Assembly: GCA_964371155.1 (NCBI GenBank)
Contig: CAYJLI010000084.1
Location: 1-6,196, forward strand
DNA: 6,196 nucleotides
From: CAYJEQ01 sp964371155
Lineage (GTDB): Bacteria; Bacillota; Clostridia; Oscillospirales; Ruminococcaceae
Reading direction: 5' to 3'
The translations under genes and the position numbers were made by a program. Below, one piece after another: positions 1-5,835 of this stretch. Each line of letters begins with the position of its first letter. The stretch's first letter is position 1. The notes beneath the pieces are model-generated. The model ran no database searches, was not told where the DNA came from, and saw only the letters and a list, made by a program, of their open reading frames with translations.

Positions 1-767
1 GGCAGTAGTTCTTCGGGTAATCCATTCGGGAAAAGCTGTGCCATCGCCCTCTTAATCCAAACATCAACGGGGAAGCACTCCACCCTGCCAAACCCAAAGA
101 GAAGTGCGCAGTCCGCCACTTTCACACCCACTCCTGTAATTTTAATAAGCTCAGCTCTTGCACTGTCTAAATCAAGGTTTTGTATCTTAGCAATGTCCAC
201 CTCGCCACTACTCACTTTTTGTGCGGCGTCTATTATGTAGCGTGCCCTAAAGCCACTGCGCAGTGGTGCGAGGTCGTCGGGGGTGAGTTTTGCAAGTCTT
301 TCGGCGGTGGGGAAGCTGTAAAACCCCTCATCTATCTCTTCGCCAAATTCACTGCAAAGCCTATCTATTATGCCCTTTATCCGCTTTATATTATTGTTTT
401 GGCTTACTATAAAGCTGCAAAGCGCTTCCCACGGCTCCTGCTTTAGCACCCTTATACCCGGTGCAAATGTAATGGCTTTAGCAAGTGTTTCATTCTTTTT
501 GCAAAGCTCTTTAATCACACTGTAATCCCTATCAAAATCAAAATATTCTTTCCAAATTTCATTGTAATCCTCTTCAGTAACTCCGTAAAGTGTAACATAA
601 TCGGAATTTTTTGCGATTTTGCAGAGCTTTCCCCTAACCACACCGCTAAAACTTCCATCATCATTTTCCCTCCAACGAAACGCCTGCCCACAGTCGAGGG
701 TTTCGGCGAGGTCGAAGTCTTTTACACCACTTAATATAAAGGCAGTATTTTGCGAATTTAATCCCAT
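1..767 (-). CDS. ogg: 8-oxoguanine DNA glycosylase, OGG1-type (3' end beyond window)
   Basis: Base-excision repair enzyme that removes 8-oxoguanine from DNA and, in this family, also nicks the strand through an AP-lyase step. The ATG at 767 has AGGAG eight bases upstream. The 255 visible codons show the OGG N-terminal domain (CGQAFRW at residues 26-32), the SQNNN motif at 122-126, and then the helix-hairpin-helix-GPD region with GVGVKVADC and FPVDVW. By alignment with human OGG1 (K249 and D268), the catalytic pair is K216 and D235; the spacing of 19 is the same in both. All key residues are present and nothing looks broken. The reading frame runs off the left edge just after the catalytic Asp, so the C-terminal helices and stop are not visible. 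It lies 146 bp downstream of the sortase on the same strand, with a hairpin between, so linkage to the sortase transcript is possible but not shown. Confidence 0.93.
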   Translation of the reverse strand, partial: MGLNSQNTAFILSGVKDFDLAETLDCGQAFRWRENDDGSFSGVVRGKLCKIAKNSDYVTLYGVTEEDYNEIWKEYFDFDRDYSVIKELCKKNETLAKAITFAPGIRVLKQEPWEALCSFIVSQNNNIKRIKGIIDRLCSEFGEEIDEGFYSFPTAERLAKLTPDDLAPLRSGFRARYIIDAAQKVSSGEVDIAKIQNLDLDSARAELIKITGVGVKVADCALLFGFGRVECFPVDVWIKRAMAQLFPNGLPEELL

Positions 768-813
768 AATTAATGCTCCTTTTTTAATTAAATATCAATA
801 AATCAAGTAAATA

Positions 814-863
814 TTCTCCCATCACTCGCCCCACTAACAAGAGCAGGGAGGGAGATGGGAGAA
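814..863. repeat. 10-bp inverted repeat between sortase and ogg
   Basis: TTCTCCCATC at 814-823 pairs perfectly with GATGGGAGAA at 854-863 around a 30-base loop. The loop is itself pyrimidine-rich on one side and purine-rich on the other. It sits in the 146-bp gap between the sortase stop and the ogg start. In the minus-strand transcript it would be a stable stem, but it is followed by ATATTTACTTG rather than a run of U, so it is not a normal intrinsic terminator. It could be an mRNA processing or stability element, or a remnant of a small dispersed repeat. The AT-rich stretch between it and ogg (about 768-812) shows no convincing promoter. Confidence 0.5.
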
Positions 864-913
864 ATAAATAAAGTCCATTTGTTTAGATTGGGGAAGTCAC
901 CCTATTATAAAAT

Positions 914-2023
914 CTATAAAGTTGGTCTTATGAAATCTGCATTTTCTGTTATTGCAACAGGCACTATCGCTTCACTCGGATCCATAAGTTTCGCCATAAC
1001 CACATATCTTTGGTCGGCACTGCTGCCATATGCACGAGTACAGGTTGAAAGTGTGAGTATTTTATCGGAGCTGTTTACACTCACATCATAATTATGCAGG
1101 CTCCTTGCTTTTGCTTCGCTTATCACATTGCTCATATAATCCGAACTACCGTCGCTCACGATATAGTTAAAATCAATTTCCGTGTAGAATACTGCAAAAA
1201 TCTGCCATACCATTTCAGTATTTTCGGTTGAGTAGTAGATATATGGAGTGTTTTGTGCAAAATCAAGATGATGGAATGACGCAAGTTGCGCAAACATAAC
1301 ATCGCTCGGATCACCTATTTTAGGGTTATTGGTGACATTAGTCCAGTTGTGACCATATAGGATATTATTTTTTGAAAGGCTTCGTCCACCTCCAAAATAG
1401 GTGTCACTATCCGCCCAAATTACACCGTTTTTATCCGCTTGTTTATCGTATCCGAGTGCTTCGTAATACAGATTGTCAGGCCCTACAACCACGGGATAAT
1501 CAATATTTGTATTGGGTATTTTAATCCATCCCACTACATCGCTATTTTTTGCCTGCCATGAGGGAATATTCTCAACCCCAGAAGTGCCGATTGTTGCCGC
1601 AGTGTTTTTTGCAGTGTAAGTTTTTGCAGGTGCTTCTTCTTTTTCCACTGTCTGCGCTTCGGGCTCAGCGGCTTGTGAGGACTGTGCACCGCTTGCAGTT
1701 TGTGCAGCAGTACTTGGCTGTGAGGATGGTGCAGAAGCGGATACTTCTATATCGCCTGTCGCACTCGAATCATCGTCCTCCGCTTCGTTTTCGGGCAAGG
1801 CTGAGCTCATATCTTTTTGGGAGTTCTCCGCATTGTCCGACTCACTGCTTTGCTCCATCGAAGAAGAATTATCAGATGCAGTGATTGAATCGGCCGCTGT
1901 TACAGTGCTTAAAATAGAAAACATCGCCACCGACATCGAAACCACGCCTGCCATTATTACTGTCATCGTATATTTGTCAAGTTTATTAGTTGTTTTTTTG
2001 CCTCTAATTTTTTTCTTATTCAA
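914..2023 (-). CDS. class B sortase (membrane-anchored cysteine transpeptidase)
   Basis: Sortases cut secreted proteins at a C-terminal sorting motif and join them to the cell wall or to pilin subunits. This 369-residue protein has a basic N-terminus (KKKIRGKK), one membrane segment at about residues 18-44, a low-complexity Ser/Ala/Glu/Asp/Gln-rich linker at about 45-150, and a catalytic domain at about 151-345. The catalytic triad is visible as His225 (LYGHN), Cys328 (LTLSTCT) and Arg339 (DQRYVV). The LTLSTCT and DQRYVV contexts and the extended domain favour class B over class A. The chosen start is TTG at 2023 with GGAGG eight bases upstream; the longer frame from a GTG at 2044 has that Shine-Dalgarno inside it. 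The linker is unusually long and acidic, and probably spans the wall. The gene diverges from the secreted protein at 2587, its most obvious candidate partner. Class is confident; substrate and sub-family are inferred. Confidence 0.92.
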   Translation of the reverse strand: MNKKKIRGKKTTNKLDKYTMTVIMAGVVSMSVAMFSILSTVTAADSITASDNSSSMEQSSESDNAENSQKDMSSALPENEAEDDDSSATGDIEVSASAPSSQPSTAAQTASGAQSSQAAEPEAQTVEKEEAPAKTYTAKNTAATIGTSGVENIPSWQAKNSDVVGWIKIPNTNIDYPVVVGPDNLYYEALGYDKQADKNGVIWADSDTYFGGGRSLSKNNILYGHNWTNVTNNPKIGDPSDVMFAQLASFHHLDFAQNTPYIYYSTENTEMVWQIFAVFYTEIDFNYIVSDGSSDYMSNVISEAKARSLHNYDVSVNSSDKILTLSTCTRAYGSSADQRYVVMAKLMDPSEAIVPVAITENADFIRPTL

Positions 2024-2036
2024 AAAAATTACCTCC
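2021..2036 (-). promoter_or_regulatory. ribosome binding site deciding a TTG start for the sortase
   Basis: On the minus strand GGAGG (2036-2032) is followed after eight bases by TTG (2023-2021), then AAT AAG and a Lys-rich signal-anchor N-terminus. The upstream in-frame GTG at 2044 has poor spacing to its nearest G-rich run, and starting there would place the GGAGG inside the coding region. TTG is therefore preferred. Confidence 0.75.
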
Positions 2037-2046
2037 AAATCCACTC

Positions 2047-2060
2047 ACCCCCAAGGGGGT
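2047..2060 (-). promoter_or_regulatory. GC-rich hairpin in the sortase leader
   Basis: In the sortase mRNA leader, ACCCC and GGGGT form a 5-bp stem with a CTTG tetraloop. It ends 10 bases before the GGAGG of the sortase. In an otherwise very AT-rich leader this is the only GC-rich element. It could affect ribosome access or mRNA stability. No U-run follows, so it is not a terminator. Confidence 0.4.
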
Positions 2061-2115
2061 ATACATTATATATATAAGTGTTAATTTTTTGCACATATAA
2101 TCGGGTGCTTTTTAA

Positions 2116-2144
2116 ATTATAACATTTTTTTATACAAAATGAAA
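2116..2144 (-). promoter_or_regulatory. extended -10 promoter for the sortase gene
   Basis: On the minus strand TGTTATAAT (2124-2116) is a perfect TATAAT box with the TG of an extended -10. A weak -35 (TTTCAT, 2144-2139) lies 17 bases upstream, as is common when the -10 is extended. Transcription would start near 2109 and give a leader of about 85 bases. A second TATAAT nearer the gene, about 2074-2079, has no good -35. Confidence 0.6.
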
Positions 2145-2241
2145 GAGTTTTGTAATAATTTTTGTTGGAAATTTTTATCAAATTAAATGTTTAAAGCTTA
2201 TAATTTGCTGAAAAAAGTCTTTTAATGCATAAATAATGACT

Positions 2242-2289
2242 AATTGGAAACAAAATCCTATTGAAAAGTAACAAAATGTAATATATAAT
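2242..2289 (+). promoter_or_regulatory. promoter module copy 1 (TTGAAA-17-TATAAT), upstream of structured segment
   Basis: This is the first of two 48-bp modules that differ at a single base (A2283 here, G2530 in copy 2). The -35 TTGAAA (2261-2266) and the perfect -10 TATAAT (2284-2289) are 17 bases apart, a near-consensus sigma-A promoter. Transcription would begin near 2296 and enter the foldable 2296-2438 segment. Inside the module the octamer AACAAAAT occurs twice, at 2249-2256 and 2270-2277, 21 bp apart. One copy lies upstream of the -35 and one in the spacer, as would suit a regulator binding one face of the helix. Confidence 0.75.
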
Positions 2290-2295
2290 ATGATT

Positions 2296-2438
2296 ATGCC
2301 CGGTAGCAAAAGCAAAAAACTCTCCGAGAAATCGGAGGGGGGTATCCCAAATAACTAATAATTAAGGTTGTTTTGAGAAGATATACCGATTGATTTCAGA
2401 TTATATCTAATAAAACACCTTATTATTAGCAGATGCCC
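2296..2438 (+). ncRNA. candidate structured leader RNA or small RNA, family not recognised
   Basis: The segment begins at the expected start of promoter copy 1. Visible elements: a hairpin CTCCGA-GAAA-TCGGAG (2322-2337) with a GNRA tetraloop; a possible closing stem GGGTATC (2340-2346) with GATGCCC (2432-2438), including one G-U pair; and within it a long near-perfect hairpin from 2355 to 2429. That hairpin's stems are CTAATAAT/ATTATTAG, AAGGT/ACCTT, GTTTT/AAAAC and AGATATA/TATATCT, separated only by single-base bulges and a small internal loop, with a 16-base apical loop. No open reading frame of note lies inside. I could not match it to a known riboswitch, and no U-run marks a terminator at its right end. 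It could be an independent RNA, a long 5' leader of the downstream gene, or a palindromic insertion. Confidence 0.4.
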
Positions 2439-2488
2439 TATAAAACTACATGGCAAGAAGCAGAATGCATTTGTAAACTAAAATTACA

Positions 2489-2536
2489 AATTGGAAACAA
2501 AATCCTATTGAAAAGTAACAAAATGTAATGTATAAT
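2489..2536 (+). promoter_or_regulatory. promoter module copy 2, proximal promoter of the secreted protein
   Basis: This repeats 2242-2289 with one mismatch, 247 bp downstream. The -35 TTGAAA is at 2508-2513 and the -10 TATAAT at 2531-2536, spacing 17. Transcription would start near 2543, giving a short leader of about 44 bases before the ATG at 2587. The same paired AACAAAAT octamers are kept. The heptamer AATGCAT also occurs upstream of both copies (2224-2230 and 2464-2470), at a slightly different distance. Confidence 0.8.
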
Positions 2537-2544
2537 TAAATTGT

Positions 2545-2559
2545 GCTCAGGAGATGAGC
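2545..2559 (+). promoter_or_regulatory. small hairpin at the 5' end of the secreted-protein mRNA
   Basis: GCTCA (2545-2549) pairs with TGAGC (2555-2559) around a GGAGA loop, two bases after the predicted transcription start. A 5'-terminal stem of this kind often protects mRNA from decay. The loop also looks like a Shine-Dalgarno sequence but has no start codon at suitable spacing. The true ribosome site follows at 2574. Confidence 0.4.
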
Positions 2560-2573
2560 TAAAAACACTTTTT

Positions 2574-2589
2574 GGAGGAACTATTTATG
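2574..2589 (+). promoter_or_regulatory. ribosome binding site deciding the ATG at 2587
   Basis: GGAGGA (2574-2579) is seven bases before ATG (2587-2589), which opens a clean signal peptide MKKIFIALM. An in-frame TTG at 2572 would add MEELF but overlaps the Shine-Dalgarno, so it is rejected as the start. Confidence 0.85.
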
Positions 2590-3624
2590 AAAAAGATTTT
2601 TATAGCTTTAATGGCGGCTGCAACAGTTTTAAACACAGGCGTAATCGCATTTGCGGACACTACAAATAATGAGTTTGAAATATCTTTCGGTGCGGACGAA
2701 GAAACAGGCATCGTAGCAAGTGAAAATATAATCTTAACACCGGGCGAAACTTACAACTTCCCTATGATAGTTGATGTAAACGGTGGTTATATCCAGATAG
2801 AAAACAGTGCTAAGGACGATTACAAAATCATCGTTGATGACGAAAGGGGAAGTGCATCAATTGATTATGTAAAAGTAGTTGAGGGACAGGATGGTCTTGA
2901 GCTTGAAGTAGCGGTTGAAGCTGGCTGGCCTGCAAGCATTACCGATGTTGAGTATCAAATCAAGATGGATGCAAGAAATAGCGAAAATGCAGACATGGAC
3001 GGCGCGATACTTTTCGGTACAGGGTACCCCCTTGCAGACGATAATGCAATTGCTGACCTTGACGAGGGCGATTATGTAGAAGTAGATCCTTCGGCTCCTG
3101 TTTACAGCGAATACCAGCTTGAAAATATATCCGATATCAACAACCACGATAGAGTGACATTCATGGGCGATAACTGGACTTATAATGTAAGTGTTGCAGG
3201 CAGAGATGCTGTAAACCTGCTTAATAATGACGACGCTATCGACGAAATAATCGAAGCATTTGACGAAAACGACTTCATATTCCTAAACTTCCCAGCAGGC
3301 CCTCAGTTTGGTAGGGGCACACTTGAAATCGATGTAACAAATGTAGAAGAAGCTTTTGGTGGCGAGTTCTTTATGTATCGTTACTACAAAGGTAAACTAA
3401 CTCAGCTCGACTCTTCCTTTGATGCAGACACAGGTCTTATGAGCGTTTCCACAGGTGACCTTGGTCGTTTTGTAATCACAGATAAAGAAATCGAAGATGG
3501 GACAATAGTTGAGTACGGTTTTGGTGGCGTTGACAACCCTGACAACGCAGGCGTAACAACTGCACCTGAAACAACTAAGCCAGAAGTAGAAGAAGAAAAA
3601 GAAAACCCATCAACGGGTAGATAA
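2587..3624 (+). CDS. secreted acidic surface-type protein ending in NPSTGR
   Basis: This is a 345-residue exported protein of no named family. Residues 1-23 are a typical Sec signal peptide (Lys-Lys, hydrophobic core, AFA cleavage site before D24). The mature part is rich in Asp and Glu and mostly beta-like. About residues 230-300 resemble a module common at the C-terminal end of clostridial surface proteins: a YRYYKGKL strand, then LGRFVITDKEI. A Thr/Pro/Glu spacer (about 322-339) leads to NPSTG at 340-344, then one Arg and the stop. NPSTG resembles the sorting pentapeptides used by sortases (compare NPQTN for class B), but the usual hydrophobic segment and basic tail are absent, and the terminator starts two bases after the stop. 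It may be a truncated wall protein, a freely secreted protein, or a substrate handled without an anchor. The gene is monocistronic and diverges from the class B sortase. Export is confident; function is unknown. Confidence 0.85.
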   Translation: MKKIFIALMAAATVLNTGVIAFADTTNNEFEISFGADEETGIVASENIILTPGETYNFPMIVDVNGGYIQIENSAKDDYKIIVDDERGSASIDYVKVVEGQDGLELEVAVEAGWPASITDVEYQIKMDARNSENADMDGAILFGTGYPLADDNAIADLDEGDYVEVDPSAPVYSEYQLENISDINNHDRVTFMGDNWTYNVSVAGRDAVNLLNNDDAIDEIIEAFDENDFIFLNFPAGPQFGRGTLEIDVTNVEEAFGGEFFMYRYYKGKLTQLDSSFDADTGLMSVSTGDLGRFVITDKEIEDGTIVEYGFGGVDNPDNAGVTTAPETTKPEVEEEKENPSTGR

Positions 3625-3625
3625 T

Positions 3626-3655
3626 AAAAAAAGCCCCCATGAGGGGGCTTTTTTT
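3626..3655. terminator. bidirectional intrinsic terminator between convergent genes
   Basis: GCCCCC (3633-3638) and GGGGGC (3643-3648) close an ATGA loop and are flanked by seven A on the left and seven T on the right, so the stem can extend to 13 bp. It reads as an intrinsic terminator on both strands. It begins two bases after the stop of the secreted-protein gene and lies about 125 bp past the cysS stop. Confidence 0.93.
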
Positions 3656-3661
3656 ATTATA

Positions 3662-3742
3662 GTAGGGGCGAACCTGCGTGTTCGCCCGTGGTGACGCACA
3701 ACCTAAAATAATACGACATTCCATCGCTGGGGAATTCACCAC
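3662..3742. repeat. GC-rich hairpin repeat with a second nested stem
   Basis: GGGCGAAC (3666-3673) pairs with GTTCGCCC (3680-3687) over a 6-base loop. Directly next to it GTGGTGA (3688-3694) pairs with TCACCAC (3736-3742). The GTAGGGGCGAAC...GTTCGCCCG design resembles short intergenic palindromes that are widespread in gut Clostridia and many other bacteria; that match is from memory, not a search. The element fills most of the 154-bp gap between the convergent genes. No coding potential is seen. Confidence 0.6.
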
Positions 3743-3778
3743 AATGAGCGAAAAAATTTTTATATCGTCTAATAGATT

Positions 3779-5176
3779 TTACTTCTCATAGCTCCATTTT
3801 ACACCCTGTGGAGTGTCTTCAAGCACTATGCCCATTGCTTTTATTTTATCCCTAATTTCATCTGCAAGTTTAAAATCTTTATCTTTTCTTGCCTGAGCTC
3901 TTTGCTCTATTAAAGCTTCTACTTCGCTATCTACGGTTTTTGCACTGCGGTTGTAAAGTATGCCGAGTACATTTGTGATTTCGTCAAAGAGCTTTATTGC
4001 ATATTCTATATCTGCTTGTGGTTTTGGGTTTGAGAGATAAATATTTATCTCTTTTACCATGTCAAATAATGCGGCAAGTCCGTCGGCTGTGTTTAAATCG
4101 TCGTCCATTGCTGTAATAAACTCTGCTTTGCCTGCATCGAGCTTAGCTATAAATGCTGTGGAAGCTTCGTTTTGTTCACCCTCGGCTATGGTTAGTGCAT
4201 AATCCATATGGTCACGGCAGTTGCCAAGTCTTTCAAGTGCCGCCTTGCACTGCTCAATTACTTCATAGCTGTAATTTATCGGGCTTCTGTAATGCGCCTG
4301 AAGCATCATGTATTTTATCGGCTCATATCCGAATTTCTCCGCTACATCCCTTGTAGTAAAGAAATTGCCCAAAGATTTACTCATCTTCTTATTATCTACA
4401 TTTATATAGCCATTGTGCATCCAGTATTTTGCATAATCCCCATCTGCACAGCATTCGCCCTGCGCAATTTCATTTTCATGATGTGGGAAGATTAAATCCT
4501 GTCCGCCGCAGTGAATATCAATGTTTCCACCCAAGTTTTTGCGTATCATTGCAGTGCACTCTATATGCCATCCGGGTCTGCCCTCGCCCCATGGTGAACT
4601 CCATGAAGGTTCATCCGGTTTTGCGTTTTTCCAAAGTGCAAAGTCAAGCGCATCTTCTTTTTGCTCGCTCACATCAATTCTTGCACCACTTTCAAGGTCT
4701 TCGAGAGGCATGTGTGAAAGCTTGCCATAGCCATCAAATTTTCTGCTTCTAAAGTACACATCGCCATCTTTTTCATAGGCAAATCCCTTTTCGATTAAAT
4801 CGGAGATTACTTCTATAATTTCCTCAATGCTCTCAGTTGCCTTTGGGTGAATATCTGCATCACGCACACCGAGTCCCTTAGCGTCTGTCTTATATTCTTC
4901 TATATATTTTTCTGCAATATCGGAAAATGTAACACCCTCATCATTTGCACGATTTATTATTTTATCATCTATATCGGTGAAGTTCTGTGCAAATGTAACA
5001 TCATATCCCTTGTACTCAAGGTATCTTCTTAAAGTGTCAAAAACACATATTGGTCTTGCATTTCCTATGTGAATAAAATTGTAAACAGTAGGGCCACAAG
5101 CGTACATTCTCACCTTGCCCTCTTCGATTGGTATAAATTCTTCTTTTTGCCTTGTCAGCGTATTATAAACTTTCAT
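3779..5176 (-). CDS. cysS: cysteinyl-tRNA synthetase
   Basis: Class I aminoacyl-tRNA synthetase that activates cysteine with ATP and loads it on tRNA-Cys in the cytoplasm. The 465-residue length is normal. The HIGH signature appears as HIGN at residues 36-39 within YACGPTVYNFIHIGNARP, and the KMSKS signature is intact at 264-268. The zinc ligands expected from the E. coli enzyme (C28, C209, H234, E238) correspond to C27, C207, H232 and E236 with the same spacing. The C-terminal DALR/anticodon region follows, ending in the usual 'ADEIRDKIKAMGIVLEDTP' type sequence. The start is ATG 5176 with AGGAGGA four bases upstream; an earlier in-frame ATG at 5221 would add 15 atypical residues. It follows pgsA on the same strand after 110 bp. 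There is no room or signature for a T-box leader. Confidence 0.98.
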   Translation of the reverse strand: MKVYNTLTRQKEEFIPIEEGKVRMYACGPTVYNFIHIGNARPICVFDTLRRYLEYKGYDVTFAQNFTDIDDKIINRANDEGVTFSDIAEKYIEEYKTDAKGLGVRDADIHPKATESIEEIIEVISDLIEKGFAYEKDGDVYFRSRKFDGYGKLSHMPLEDLESGARIDVSEQKEDALDFALWKNAKPDEPSWSSPWGEGRPGWHIECTAMIRKNLGGNIDIHCGGQDLIFPHHENEIAQGECCADGDYAKYWMHNGYINVDNKKMSKSLGNFFTTRDVAEKFGYEPIKYMMLQAHYRSPINYSYEVIEQCKAALERLGNCRDHMDYALTIAEGEQNEASTAFIAKLDAGKAEFITAMDDDLNTADGLAALFDMVKEINIYLSNPKPQADIEYAIKLFDEITNVLGILYNRSAKTVDSEVEALIEQRAQARKDKDFKLADEIRDKIKAMGIVLEDTPQGVKWSYEK

Positions 5177-5286
5177 ATGTTCCTCCTTTTGAAATTTATA
5201 TATAATTTGTAAATTAAGCATCTTCCATGCTTGTGGATGGGGAAATGGCGGTCTCGATTTTTTATCACTTTATAGATTGCAAAAAC
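5177..5286 (-). other. pgsA-cysS spacer with a 6-bp hairpin
   Basis: This 110-bp gap contains a perfect AAGCAT-GGAAG-ATGCTT hairpin on the minus strand (5232-5216), about 30 bases before the cysS Shine-Dalgarno. It has no following U-run. I see no T-box conserved motif and no convincing -35/-10 pair, so cysS is most simply read through from pgsA. The AT-rich stretch just before the ribosome site looks like a -10, but a start there would fall inside the ribosome site. Confidence 0.4.
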
Positions 5287-5835
5287 CTATTGTGAAAAGC
5301 AGTCCTTATTTTTTATAACATAATTCACACCACTGATAACTGTGAGCAAAAGCACCACATACATCAGCACTAAATAAATTATAACACCGATATTCATACC
5401 ATAATTATAACCACTCAAGTAAAGCCCGATACATATCCACACCATTTGTAATGCGGTTTTGTATTTGCCGAGCTTATCGGCTGCAATTACCTTGCCTTCA
5501 CCTGCTGCGACAAGTCTTATGGAGGTAACTAAAAATTCCCTTGATATTATCGTCACTACAACCCATGCAGGGGCAATTTCTATCTCAACAAAACATATCA
5601 TTGCCGCCGCTACTAAAATCTTATCGGCTAAAGGGTCCATGAGTATGCCAAATTTGGTAACAATCCCATCCCGTCTTGCAAGGTAGCCATCAAGCCAATC
5701 GGTGAGTGATGCTAATGCAAATATTATCAGTGCCACATTATAATAAAACATATCGGACTTTGCCATATACATAATCGCCACAAATATTGGCACAGCTATC
5801 ATTCTGAGCATGGTGAGTTTATTGGGTAAATTCAT
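5287..5835 (-). CDS. pgsA: CDP-diacylglycerol-glycerol-3-phosphate 3-phosphatidyltransferase
   Basis: Integral membrane enzyme that makes phosphatidylglycerophosphate from CDP-diacylglycerol and glycerol-3-phosphate, the committed step to phosphatidylglycerol and cardiolipin. The 182-residue protein starts MNLPNKLTMLRM, a typical PgsA opening. It carries the complete CDP-alcohol phosphotransferase signature: D46, D49, G50, A53 and R54, then G63, D67 and D71 with the family spacing. Several hydrophobic segments are visible (about residues 10-25, 30-45, 73-98, 128-142, 148-170). The ATG at 5835 is preferred: GGAG lies six bases upstream and length and N-terminus fit the family. The frame stays open to an ATG at 5907, but those 24 residues are unlike PgsA. 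It is the first gene of a probable pgsA-cysS unit. PgsA rather than cardiolipin or phosphatidylserine synthase is favoured by length and N-terminus. Confidence 0.95.
   Translation of the reverse strand: MNLPNKLTMLRMIAVPIFVAIMYMAKSDMFYYNVALIIFALASLTDWLDGYLARRDGIVTKFGILMDPLADKILVAAAMICFVEIEIAPAWVVVTIISREFLVTSIRLVAAGEGKVIAADKLGKYKTALQMVWICIGLYLSGYNYGMNIGVIIYLVLMYVVLLLTVISGVNYVIKNKDCFSQ

Noticed and set aside
855..1091. Plus-strand ORF overlapping the sortase 3' end, and similar frames opposite ogg, sortase, cysS and pgsA
   Set aside because: These are antisense to well-supported genes, lack ribosome sites and have no recognisable protein features.
2024..2044. GTG start at 2044 for the sortase
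   Set aside because: The GGAGG lies inside this extension and is correctly spaced for the TTG at 2023.
2296..2438. Known riboswitch class, for example cyclic di-GMP (GEMM), in front of the secreted-protein gene
   Set aside because: Such riboswitches do control clostridial surface proteins, and GCAAAA stretches next to a GNRA-capped stem are suggestive. However, the conserved core sequences of GEMM-I, c-di-GMP-II, SAM, THF or ydaO type were not found in order.
2857..3147. Minus-strand ORF inside the secreted-protein gene
   Set aside because: It is a shadow frame of a gene with a signal peptide, ribosome site, promoter and terminator; it has none of these itself.
3662..3742. Insertion sequence or CRISPR repeat
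   Set aside because: It is a single short palindromic unit with no transposase and no regularly spaced repeats.
5177..5221. Longer cysS start at the ATG at 5221
   Set aside because: AGGAGGA lies four bases before the ATG at 5176, and the first residues from there match typical CysRS; the 15 extra residues do not.
5177..5286. T-box leader upstream of cysS
   Set aside because: The gap is only 110 bp, lacks the conserved T-box sequence and has no terminator/antiterminator pair.
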